From Cohnella sp. WQ 127256 (GTDB lineage: Bacteria; Bacillota; Bacilli; Paenibacillales; Paenibacillaceae): DNA of 64,000 bases. The DNA lies in assembly GCF_024519285.1 (NCBI RefSeq), contig NZ_JAMZCY010000005.1:62001-126000 (forward strand), given 5' to 3'. The stretch's first letter is position 1; each line of letters begins with the position of its first letter. The position numbers and the translations under genes were made by a program. Below, one piece after another: positions 27,091 to 34,776 of this stretch. The notes under the pieces are model-generated. The model saw only the letters and a program-made list of their open reading frames with translations. It was not told the DNA's origin and ran no database searches.

Positions 27091-27909
27091 ATGAAGGTTC
27101 GATTTTTGGGGACTGCGGCCTTCGAAGGCATTCCCGCGTTATTTTGCGGATGCGAATTGTGTAAGAAGGCAATGGAGCTTGGTGGGGAGAACATTCGCAC
27201 GCGAACGTCCGTTATGCTGGGGGATGACCTGAAGGTTGATTTTCCTCCGGATACCTACACCCATATGATCCGGGATCGGCTTGATTTGGACAAAGTCCAA
27301 GATCTTATACTGACTCATTCCCATTCTGATCATCTGTATGCTGAAGATTTGGTAGCGAGACTACCGGGATATTCAAAGACTGGTGATCATCCCATTCAAA
27401 TATATGGAAATGATCTTACGATAGCGAAATGCAAGCAGATGCTCGATGCAGAAGGAGGAGCGCAAGGGAAGTTCGTGCTAAACCGTGTACGGCCCTATGA
27501 TAAGCTTCAACTTCAAACTTCGAGGGTCGTTCCGTTACCGGCGGCTCATGATCCAAACGAGACATGTTTGCTGTACTACATCGAGAAGGATGACAAAACG
27601 ATTTTATACGGCCATGATACGGGTACGTTTCCAGATGAAACTTGGGAGTGGCTGAAAGATAAGAAGTTCGACTTAGTTATTCTGGAGTGTACGGTAGGGC
27701 ATGTCGACTATCAGAAGACGCATATGAACATTGAGGCTGTGCTTGAAACGAAATCAACGATGGTAGAATACGGAATGCTAAAGCCAGTCAGTGAAATCGT
27801 CGTTACCCATTTTTCGCATAATGCTCAATTGTTGCACGCGGATTTAGTCGATATCTTCGAGCCTCATTCGATTACTGTGGCATTCGATGGGATGGTTTTG
27901 GAGGTTTGA
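27091..27909 (+). CDS. Metallo-beta-lactamase-fold hydrolase, PhnP-like
   Basis: The 272-residue protein starts one base after the stop of the GH36-like gene. The ribosome site GGGAG is inside that gene. The metal motif HSHSDH (His76, His78, Asp80, His81) and downstream ligands in AAHDPNE, YGHDTG and THFSH show an intact two-metal centre. The N-terminal CGCELC (Cys19-24) recalls the structural zinc site of PhnP-type phosphoribosyl cyclic phosphodiesterases. The partner of a glycosidase in this place is unusual. It may act on a sugar-derived cyclic phosphate or lactone, but this is speculation. A bidirectional terminator follows. Confidence 0.85.
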   Translation: MKVRFLGTAAFEGIPALFCGCELCKKAMELGGENIRTRTSVMLGDDLKVDFPPDTYTHMIRDRLDLDKVQDLILTHSHSDHLYAEDLVARLPGYSKTGDHPIQIYGNDLTIAKCKQMLDAEGGAQGKFVLNRVRPYDKLQLQTSRVVPLPAAHDPNETCLLYYIEKDDKTILYGHDTGTFPDETWEWLKDKKFDLVILECTVGHVDYQKTHMNIEAVLETKSTMVEYGMLKPVSEIVVTHFSHNAQLLHADLVDIFEPHSITVAFDGMVLEV

Positions 27910-27933
27910 TATCAGTCAGTATTAGATTCTTAT

Positions 27934-27984
27934 TATATAAAATGGCGTGCAAGTGGATTATCCATTTGCACGCCATTTTATATA
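27934..27984. terminator. Long bidirectional terminator between modules B and C
   Basis: Two 23-base arms, TATATAAAATGGCGTGCAAG and onward, and their complement with a single G-U mismatch, enclose a 5-nt loop. Both ends are A/T-rich, which suits termination from both the plus-strand gene (ends 27909) and the minus-strand gene (ends 28018). Confidence 0.8.
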
Positions 27985-28017
27985 AACCACTCTCTAGTTA
28001 AAGAGTATGTCTCAGAA

Positions 28018-29994
28018 TCAGACGATTTCCTTTATTAACTCAAATCCGCCCGCTTCAATATGTACAAGTTCCGCACAACCAGGCAGCATGATGGAGATAC
28101 TCTCTTCTCTCTGATTGATAAGTAGATAACCTTGCCGTTTGCCTTCGTTGTTTTCTAAGGTGACTAGTCCCGTCCGTTCGGGCAGGATGACCTGTTCCCA
28201 GCCAAGTTCTGATGCGTGCTTTGCAATCAGCTCTTGCAAATAATTACGGTCCAACATCGAAGCCAGTGTATATACTTCACCTTCCCCAACCTTGCGGACA
28301 ACCGCAGCAGGTACTTCAGCTTCAGAATCCGGTTTTGTCACTGTGCCAATGATCCGAACATCTCTGTCTGGAATTATTGAAAACTTATTGAAAAAACCCC
28401 GTAGTGGATAGTTTCTTCCAGAGACACTGGAAAGGAATTCTGCTGCCAGCCCCTCTTGTAATAGAAACTCCATTTTGTCATGCCGTAATCCCGTTAACTC
28501 CTCAATACTTGCTATACGAGTGCCTTCGCTCCGCCAATGATCGATCGTCTTTTGAAGGAAATCCCCAGATAGTACTACAAGGCCACCTTGCCGTGCAAAC
28601 TGCTCCAGTTTATCAATGATGACTTCATCCCCAGTGATGCAGAGCGGAACGACAATCATTTTATATACTCTCCAGTCATCACGTGTACGGACAAAATCGA
28701 CTCCGATCCCCCGCTCTAAGAATGCCCTGTGAACCTGATCCTGCAACTCCCGGTTATAATCAATCCGGTTATACAGTGGATTCACTTCATAAACAAGCGA
28801 GGATTCATAAGAATATAGAATCGCCACCTCAACACGAGGTTTGCAATTGCTAAGAAATTTTTCGTTCTCCATCATCCATTTCGACACTTCTCGAAACGAT
28901 TCATACGCTTCACCGGGATTGCCGTTATGGTCAACAATACCGTTCAAATCTTGCTCAACCCCATAATGGATCTGCCGCCAACTGAACAAACAAACAAGCT
29001 CCGCTCCTCGGGCAAACGCTTCGACGGTTTGCCACTTTATGTCACTCTGCCGTGTTCCGAATGCAATTGTACTAGCATTCTGTTCCAGCACCCAATAAGG
29101 TCGATTTTTTTTAATAGAACGATAAAACTCATGATGGAATGCCGATACAGCTGGATTTAGATCATAGTTGTCAAACGCTATGACATCCAATGCTTGGTCC
29201 ATGGCGTGGTCAAACTTGTTCGTCCATTTATCTGACCAGAACAAGGTATACCGATTTGTCGTTATCGGGAGATGCGGAAAGTGCTTCTTCAAAATCGCAT
29301 TATTATGATATAAGTAATGCATCATTGAATCTGATGCAAACCGCAAATAATCTTGGCGGAAGGAAGGGTTGAAATACCTAGTCTGATGACCCCGTGGAAC
29401 TGGAATTTCGCTCCAATCGCGAAATTCAAAGCTAAAAAATGTCCCGCCCCAGCGGTGATTTAGTTCACCAATCGTTCCATACTTACCTTTAAGCCAACTC
29501 TGGAAAGCCAAACGGCACTTGTGGCAATAACAGATGAATTCTTCTCCACCCAGCTCATTATCGATTTGCCACCCAATTATATTCGGATGCCCAGCATAAT
29601 GCTCGGCCATGTGCATAACGATGCGATCGGATAAAGCTAGAAACCCCTCGTGATTGTAACAGTAATGGCGTCTCTGCCCAGGTCCACAGAAGTTGCCATC
29701 TTCAGTCGTGGGGCTCATGTCCGGAAACATCGCCGATATCCATGGCATCGGGGAAGCAGTAGGTGTACATAGGATTGTCTGAACGTCTTGTTCAGCGAAG
29801 ACTGTGATTGCCTTGTCTAGCCATGCAAAATCAAAGTTCCCCGGTGCTGGTTCAAGCTTACTCCAGGCGAATTCACCCATTCGAATGATATTAAATCCGA
29901 TATCTTTCATTAGCTTGGCGTCGATGGCCCAGCGTTCTTCCTGCCATCTCTCTGGGTAGTAGGAAGATCCTAACCTATAACGGGATAATGTCAT
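28018..29994 (-). CDS. GH42 family beta-galactosidase (module C)
   Basis: The 658-residue cytoplasmic enzyme opens with YRLGSSYYPERW. The acid/base Glu147 lies in GWQIDNELGG and the nucleophile Glu304 in YWVLEQNAS. Cys112 and CYCHKC (155-160) form the metal cluster. It is a distant paralog of the GH42 enzyme in module A. I choose the ATG at 29994 (MTLSRYR), though GAGAGG lies 13 bases upstream, a long gap; TTG at 30015 gives seven more residues. It is last in the operon of two permeases and a binding protein, so it probably processes their cargo. Confidence 0.9.
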   Translation of the reverse strand: MTLSRYRLGSSYYPERWQEERWAIDAKLMKDIGFNIIRMGEFAWSKLEPAPGNFDFAWLDKAITVFAEQDVQTILCTPTASPMPWISAMFPDMSPTTEDGNFCGPGQRRHYCYNHEGFLALSDRIVMHMAEHYAGHPNIIGWQIDNELGGEEFICYCHKCRLAFQSWLKGKYGTIGELNHRWGGTFFSFEFRDWSEIPVPRGHQTRYFNPSFRQDYLRFASDSMMHYLYHNNAILKKHFPHLPITTNRYTLFWSDKWTNKFDHAMDQALDVIAFDNYDLNPAVSAFHHEFYRSIKKNRPYWVLEQNASTIAFGTRQSDIKWQTVEAFARGAELVCLFSWRQIHYGVEQDLNGIVDHNGNPGEAYESFREVSKWMMENEKFLSNCKPRVEVAILYSYESSLVYEVNPLYNRIDYNRELQDQVHRAFLERGIGVDFVRTRDDWRVYKMIVVPLCITGDEVIIDKLEQFARQGGLVVLSGDFLQKTIDHWRSEGTRIASIEELTGLRHDKMEFLLQEGLAAEFLSSVSGRNYPLRGFFNKFSIIPDRDVRIIGTVTKPDSEAEVPAAVVRKVGEGEVYTLASMLDRNYLQELIAKHASELGWEQVILPERTGLVTLENNEGKRQGYLLINQREESISIMLPGCAELVHIEAGGFELIKEIV

Positions 29995-30021
29995 TGATAA
30001 GTCATCGCCTCTCAAATTTGT

Positions 30022-30843
30022 CTAACCTTTGACTGCACCAGCCGTTAAACCGCTCATAAGCTGTTTCGAGAAAAAGAGATAAAATAATAACACTGGCAGA
30101 GTTGCAATGGTTAGCGCTAATATTTTTGCTCCATTATCCGATACATAGAGACCATTAAACATCGTCACACCGAGGGGAATTGTATATTGGCGAACATCGC
30201 TGATCGTAAGCAGCGGAATGAGAAAACTGTTCCATGACCAAATGAATGCTAGTAAACCAAGTGTAACAACTGCAGGTGTAATAATCGGAAAGGCGAGACT
30301 GAAGAAGATTCGAAATTCGCCGGCAGAATCAATTCGTCCGCTTTCAATAATCTCTGTAGGCACCGAATCTCGAATGTATTGCGTCATCCAGAACACTCCG
30401 AATCCAAGTGAAAACATGGGTAGAATGGTTGGGATCAGTGTGTCTATGAGATGCAACTTGTTCATTTCCCAGACATAAGCTACAAGACCGAGTTGCGAAG
30501 GAACCATCATCGTAAACAACACCAAGTTATTCAGAAACCGACGGCCTTTAAACGAATACTTCGATAGTCCATATCCGCAAGCGGTCGCTGTAAATATTGC
30601 ACCTGCTACCGAAATAGCGGATACGGTTAGACTGTTCAAGAAAAATCGACCCATCTCTTTGACCTTTAGTACAGATTCCAGATTATGAATAAAATAATCG
30701 GAAGGCAGCCCATTAAACAAATAAAGCTTAAAGCTGTCATAAGTGCCCATAACGATCATGGAATAGAACGGAATGAGTGTGAACAAGGTTAGAATAATAA
30801 GCAACAAGTAGGCTAACAGTTTAAGAGGTAGTTTTGTGCTCAT
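30022..30843 (-). CDS. ABC sugar permease, MalG/LacG type (module C)
   Basis: This 273-residue channel subunit has six predicted helices and the EAA-type loop ESGRIDSAGEFRIFFSLAFP, and ends GLTAGAVKG. Its start overlaps the stop of the preceding permease by 4 bp (ATGA). The GH42 gene starts 28 bp after it. It belongs to the CUT1 importer of module C. Confidence 0.93.
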   Translation of the reverse strand: MSTKLPLKLLAYLLLIILTLFTLIPFYSMIVMGTYDSFKLYLFNGLPSDYFIHNLESVLKVKEMGRFFLNSLTVSAISVAGAIFTATACGYGLSKYSFKGRRFLNNLVLFTMMVPSQLGLVAYVWEMNKLHLIDTLIPTILPMFSLGFGVFWMTQYIRDSVPTEIIESGRIDSAGEFRIFFSLAFPIITPAVVTLGLLAFIWSWNSFLIPLLTISDVRQYTIPLGVTMFNGLYVSDNGAKILALTIATLPVLLFYLFFSKQLMSGLTAGAVKG

Positions 30844-31757
30844 GAACGATCCCCCCTGTTAAGTAGCCCGAAACTCACGAATGAGAAAACAATGATGACG
30901 AAAGTCATTAGATAGGCCACGGCAGCAGAACGGCCTGGACGGAAAAGAACAAAGCCTTCTTCATACACATAGGAAACTAACGTATATACTGCTTTCTCCG
31001 GACCGCCTAATGTGCTTCCGATGCTTCCGCCCGAATCTGTGCCCACCATGAGCAATGCTGGTTCTTCGAAAATTTGCAGTCCCCAAATCGTTGTGGTAAT
31101 GACGACGAATATCGTAATCGGACGAAGCATAGGTACTGTTATGTGTAGAAAACGTCTCCATACGGTTGCCCCGTCAATCTGAGCAGCTTCATAAAGCTCT
31201 GGCGAGATTGTCTGAAGTCCAGCCAAGTAAAGCACCATATTGTAACCGAAGTTCTTCCATACGACGATCATGGAGACAATGAGCACGACATAGAGAGGTT
31301 TAGCAAGCCAGTAGATCGGTTCTACTAGCAAGCCGAGCTTCACAAGTAAAATGTTAATAAACCCGATCTGGTAATTACATAAGAGGCTGAAGAAAAGTCC
31401 TACCGCTACTGGGGTTGTAATATAGGGTAGAAAGAATGCTGTTTTAAAAAATCCAGAAAACTTTGTTAGTTTCTCATTTAAAATGAATGAGAGTCCAAGT
31501 GATAGAATGATGCTTAGGGGTAACGACAACGCCATTATAATCAGTGTATTATAAAGGGATTTGAAGAACAGACCACCCTTAATGACCTCAATGTAGTTTT
31601 CAAAACCCACGAAATGCATATCCGTGAACCCATCCCACTTCATAAAGCTTACGTAAAAGGTAAAGAAAATTGGCAATAATACAAATAGAAACAATACCAG
31701 GAAAAACGGCAAGACAAAGAAGTATCCGTATTTACTGTACCTGTTTGATTGTTCCAA
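30840..31757 (-). CDS. ABC sugar permease, MalF/LacF type (module C)
   Basis: The 305-residue first channel subunit has six predicted helices starting GYFFVLPFFLVLFLFVLLP and the EAA loop EAAQIDGATVWRRFLHITVP. The start is uncertain. The GTG at 31766 touches its own ribosome site, while a TTG three codons later (31757) sits eight bases behind AGGGGTGAT, a near match to the 16S tail, so I prefer it. A hairpin lies between it and the binding-protein gene upstream. Confidence 0.88.
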   Translation of the reverse strand: MEQSNRYSKYGYFFVLPFFLVLFLFVLLPIFFTFYVSFMKWDGFTDMHFVGFENYIEVIKGGLFFKSLYNTLIIMALSLPLSIILSLGLSFILNEKLTKFSGFFKTAFFLPYITTPVAVGLFFSLLCNYQIGFINILLVKLGLLVEPIYWLAKPLYVVLIVSMIVVWKNFGYNMVLYLAGLQTISPELYEAAQIDGATVWRRFLHITVPMLRPITIFVVITTTIWGLQIFEEPALLMVGTDSGGSIGSTLGGPEKAVYTLVSYVYEEGFVLFRPGRSAAVAYLMTFVIIVFSFVSFGLLNRGDRS

Positions 31758-31777
31758 ATCGATCACCCCTCATAGGA

Positions 31778-31801
31778 AAGGGACAGTTTTCACTGTCCCT
31801 T
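31778..31801. repeat. Perfect hairpin between binding protein and permease genes (module C)
   Basis: AAGGGACAGT and ACTGTCCCTT form a perfect 10-bp stem with a 4-nt loop. On the transcribed (minus) strand no U-run follows, so it more likely protects the upstream binding-protein message or slows read-through than terminates fully. Confidence 0.65.
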
Positions 31802-31814
31802 ATAGCTACTATTA

Positions 31815-33161
31815 TTACTGTAGATCACTCGTTTTCTGTTTAATCTCGGATATGGCATTATCAATGGCTTTGTCAGCACTAATATTCGCTTTCATCATTG
31901 CATTGGCTTGCATCTTGAGTGCATCCTCAATGACACTGTCGTATGGGCCATATCGAGCAGGTGGAATCTTGGTTGACCAGTCATAGAATAAGAGAGTCAA
32001 GTCTTCACCATAAAATGGATTTACACCGTTTGATTGCTTGCGATCTTGAATGGCCTTGAGTGCGCTTAAGTTACCGTGCTTGTTATTGAGTTCCATCCCT
32101 TGGTCTGTATACAGGCTCTGTTTGATAAATAAGGCCGCCAATTCCGCTTTGTTCGGATCTTTTTTGTCGACGATAAACTCCGCTGATCCTCCACGGAAGT
32201 AACTGCCCCCAGGGGGGAGCATAACTCCCCATTGGCCAGAGCCTTCTTTGTCCACCGTTGGAATGTAGCTTTCACGCCATCCAGCGGATGGGAAGAATAC
32301 GACTTTGCCATTGGACCATGCCGCATCTGCGGCAGGACCATCTAGTTTACCGATGGCACCGTTTTTCAACGCTTTTTCGATAAGAGCAAACGCAGGTGCA
32401 CTATTTTCTTTAATCGTCAGCTTATTGCCGTTAACATAACTTTTCCCATTTGTTTTGAGCGATCCAAGTAGCGCCTCAACTGCATCTTGCGAATTCGACA
32501 GGAGGAATACCTCGCCGCCACTTTGCTGCTTGAGATCTTCACCGGCATTAATGAACTCATCCCAAGTTGGGAATTTCGCAGATAGTTCGGATGAATTATC
32601 TGTCCCGAAGTACTTCTTAGCGAGGTCTTTCCGATACCAGATAGCACCAATGCCAAGACCTTCCGGAATGGCCACGAATTTGCCCTGTTGATTGACGACA
32701 ACCTCGGAAACGGAGGACACGAGGTCATCCTTGCTGAAACCAAGTGTATTCAGATCTACGAATGTATCCTTGAAGGCCAACATTTTTCCCCACCAATAAG
32801 ATTCGCCGATAGCAACATCAGGGAGCTCACCACCAGAAGCCTTTGTTGTTTCGAATTTTGTAAGGTAATCTCCCCAATTGATATTGACCAGATTGACTTT
32901 AACGTTTGGATAAACCGTTTTAAAGTCAGCCACACGTTCTTCAAAATACCCATTATTAAAAGACCATATTGTAATTTCACCTTTATAATCCTCAGGTTTC
33001 TTCTCTTCAGCAACAGTGCCTTCGTTAGATGAAGGAGAAACAGTATTTGCAGCAGCTGGACTTGTTCCGTTATTATTACTTTTGCCTCCACAAGCAGCTA
33101 GAACTCCGGTTAGCAGTACCAAAATCATAAGTACCATGAACCCTCTTTGATTGAATTTCAC
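31815..33161 (-). CDS. Extracellular sugar-binding lipoprotein (module C, operon copy)
   Basis: The 448-residue protein has a signal peptide and lipobox (GVLAAC) followed by an Asn/Ser/Ala linker. The body (ITIWSFNNGYFEERVADFKT, GESYWWGKMLAFKDTFVDL) is of the family 1 solute-binding type. It starts with GTG at 33161 behind GGGAGG. It is first in the module C operon, with a putative YesN operator and a poor -35 promoter upstream (33251-33311). A paralog lies just upstream under its own promoter. Confidence 0.92.
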   Translation of the reverse strand: MKFNQRGFMVLMILVLLTGVLAACGGKSNNNGTSPAAANTVSPSSNEGTVAEEKKPEDYKGEITIWSFNNGYFEERVADFKTVYPNVKVNLVNINWGDYLTKFETTKASGGELPDVAIGESYWWGKMLAFKDTFVDLNTLGFSKDDLVSSVSEVVVNQQGKFVAIPEGLGIGAIWYRKDLAKKYFGTDNSSELSAKFPTWDEFINAGEDLKQQSGGEVFLLSNSQDAVEALLGSLKTNGKSYVNGNKLTIKENSAPAFALIEKALKNGAIGKLDGPAADAAWSNGKVVFFPSAGWRESYIPTVDKEGSGQWGVMLPPGGSYFRGGSAEFIVDKKDPNKAELAALFIKQSLYTDQGMELNNKHGNLSALKAIQDRKQSNGVNPFYGEDLTLLFYDWSTKIPPARYGPYDSVIEDALKMQANAMMKANISADKAIDNAISEIKQKTSDLQ

Positions 33162-33250
33162 GCATTTAGCCTCCCTAAATTTGCGATACCTGAGAAATCT
33201 ACATATAAGAACTGCATGAGCGGCCGTCTCATGATTGCAGCCATGTGCTA

Positions 33251-33311
33251 AGTATAAAAGTTACATTACTTGGACAGAATTCAATATCTTAAGAACGCTC
33301 TTCATTATCTT
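33251..33311 (-). promoter_or_regulatory. Putative YesN-activated promoter (module C)
   Basis: On the minus strand AAGATAATGAA (33311-33301) and AAGATATTGAA (33290-33280) are 11-bp direct repeats with 10/11 identity, exactly 21 bp apart. The proximal copy directly abuts a very poor -35 (TTCTGT, 33279-33274), followed by 17 bp and a good -10 (TATACT, 33256-33251). This is the layout expected for activation by an AraC-type regulator. Confidence 0.6.
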
Positions 33312-33357
33312 CAGAAGATGGGATTACACTATTTTGTGTAAAACATCGGAAACAAAA

Positions 33358-33393
33358 AAAAGGCCACAGCAATCGAAGCAAGCGTGGCCTTTT
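33358..33393 (-). terminator. Terminator of the second lipoprotein gene
   Basis: AAAAGGCCAC and GTGGCCTTTT form a 10-bp stem with a 16-nt loop. On the minus strand it is followed by a T-run, ending the gene that stops at 33411. It separates the two lipoprotein genes of module C. Confidence 0.8.
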
Positions 33394-33410
33394 ATGTGCG
33401 ACGGGCACTA

Positions 33411-34685
33411 TTACTTAATAATCAGTTCATTTCCCAGCTTTTGTTCAATTTGTATCTTCGCGTTATTAACTGCTTTCTCTGCTGAAATCCCTGATACCAT
33501 CATATTGAATGATTGAATACGCAATTCCTTATTGATAATGTCATCGAATTTATTGTAACGAAGCGGCTGCTGAATCGTTTGGGAATAATGAAAAAACTTA
33601 TCTAACAAAGACACCTTGAAATAGGGATCAATCTGAGCAATCCGTTCTTGTGTAAATGCATTAATGTAAGTGGAGAACTGATTCGTCTTCAATACCGCAC
33701 CAGAACCTTCTTGCGTTAGAATAAACTTTATACGTTCTGCGGCCAATGCCTTATTCTCTGACTTACTCTTCTTAGGAATCGCATAGCCATAACCACCTCG
33801 GTAGAATCCCCCTCCCGGTGGTTTCAGCACTCCCCATTTGCCTTCGCCATTAATATCTAGTCCCTTAATCTGTGGAGCATACCAATCGGCAAATGGATAA
33901 AATAAGATGTTTCCCTGAATATAGGAGTTGTCCAGTTCCATTCCGGATACCTTAGCGATATAACCCTTGTTCATCATTTGATCAATCAGCTTGAACATAG
34001 GCAATACTTTACCTGATAAGTCCAGTACGTTGCCGCTTACATAATCGTTATGGGACGCCAGAAGGAATTCCTCTAGTGCCATCGTATTAGGAAAGAGAAA
34101 ATCTCGTCCCTTACTTTGCTGACGAATGAGTTCTCCAGCAGCCAGAATGTCATCCCATGTCTTGAACTTTTGTTCAAGTTCATCAGAATCTGTCGTACCG
34201 AAGTATTTTTTCGCGAGGTCTTTGCGGTACCATAAGCAACCTATACCAATAGACACGGGAATGACATTCAATTCTCCATTTGGCCCTCTTATAATGTCGG
34301 ATACGAAAGGAGACAACAAACTAGAGTCAATCCCATATTGCGACAAATCTTCAAATGTATCGTTCATGCTAAGCCACTTGCCCCACCAATACGACTCCAC
34401 GGTCACGATATCCGGAAGATCGCTGCCAAACGTCATTGCGATCCGGAATTTTCCATCATAATCTCCCCAAGAAACCGGGAGAACATCAATTTGTATATTC
34501 GGATACTTGTTATTAAACGCTTCATTTATAATGTCTTCGTTATCTGTAGCGAATGCCCACATCGAGATCGACCCCGCTCTGTCATCCTGCATGTCTGTAA
34601 GATCAGATTGTTCTGTGCTTCCTATACATCCTTGAAGCAGTATTAGCAGGCTTAAAAAGATAGCAACGGCACGTATTCTGTTCAT
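33411..34685 (-). CDS. Second solute-binding lipoprotein, divergent from yesMN (module C)
   Basis: The 424-residue lipoprotein (lipobox LLQGC) is a paralog of the operon copy: ESYWWGKWLSMNDTFEDL against ESYWWGKMLAFKDTFVDL, plus shared LWYRKDLAKKYFGT-like and VLKPPGGGFYRGG-like blocks. It lacks the long Ser/Asn linker. It has its own terminator and a promoter that overlaps, back to back, that of the YesM/YesN pair. It has no permease of its own. This suggests a dedicated sensing role with YesM, or a second ligand for the same permeases (inference). GGAGG precedes the ATG. Confidence 0.9.
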   Translation of the reverse strand: MNRIRAVAIFLSLLILLQGCIGSTEQSDLTDMQDDRAGSISMWAFATDNEDIINEAFNNKYPNIQIDVLPVSWGDYDGKFRIAMTFGSDLPDIVTVESYWWGKWLSMNDTFEDLSQYGIDSSLLSPFVSDIIRGPNGELNVIPVSIGIGCLWYRKDLAKKYFGTTDSDELEQKFKTWDDILAAGELIRQQSKGRDFLFPNTMALEEFLLASHNDYVSGNVLDLSGKVLPMFKLIDQMMNKGYIAKVSGMELDNSYIQGNILFYPFADWYAPQIKGLDINGEGKWGVLKPPGGGFYRGGYGYAIPKKSKSENKALAAERIKFILTQEGSGAVLKTNQFSTYINAFTQERIAQIDPYFKVSLLDKFFHYSQTIQQPLRYNKFDDIINKELRIQSFNMMVSGISAEKAVNNAKIQIEQKLGNELIIK

Positions 34686-34710
34686 CTTACAACCTCCGAC
34701 ATAGGACTAT

Positions 34711-34757
34711 TTGCACAAGTTGTAATCTAGATTATACTAACGGATAAGAGAATTCAA
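34711..34757. promoter_or_regulatory. Overlapping divergent promoters with palindrome
   Basis: For the kinase gene: TTGCAC (34711-34716), 16 bp, TATACT (34733-34738). For the lipoprotein gene on the other strand: TTGAAT (34757-34752), 15 bp, TATAAT (34736-34731). The two -10 boxes overlap. A perfect 12-bp palindrome TAATCTAGATTA (34723-34734) covers them, so one factor or polymerase exclusion could couple both genes. Confidence 0.55.
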
Positions 34758-34776
34758 TATGGAGGCTAAACAAATT

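Noticed and set aside
32688..33091. Antisense frames of 111-114 residues inside the module C binding-protein gene
   Set aside because: They lie wholly inside a well-supported gene in other frames and show no domain signature.
33215..33233. CATGAG-CGGCCGT-CTCATG inverted repeat in the leader of the module C operon
   Set aside because: It might be a hairpin or operator, but the stem is six bases and nothing links it to a known regulator, so I did not list it as a feature.
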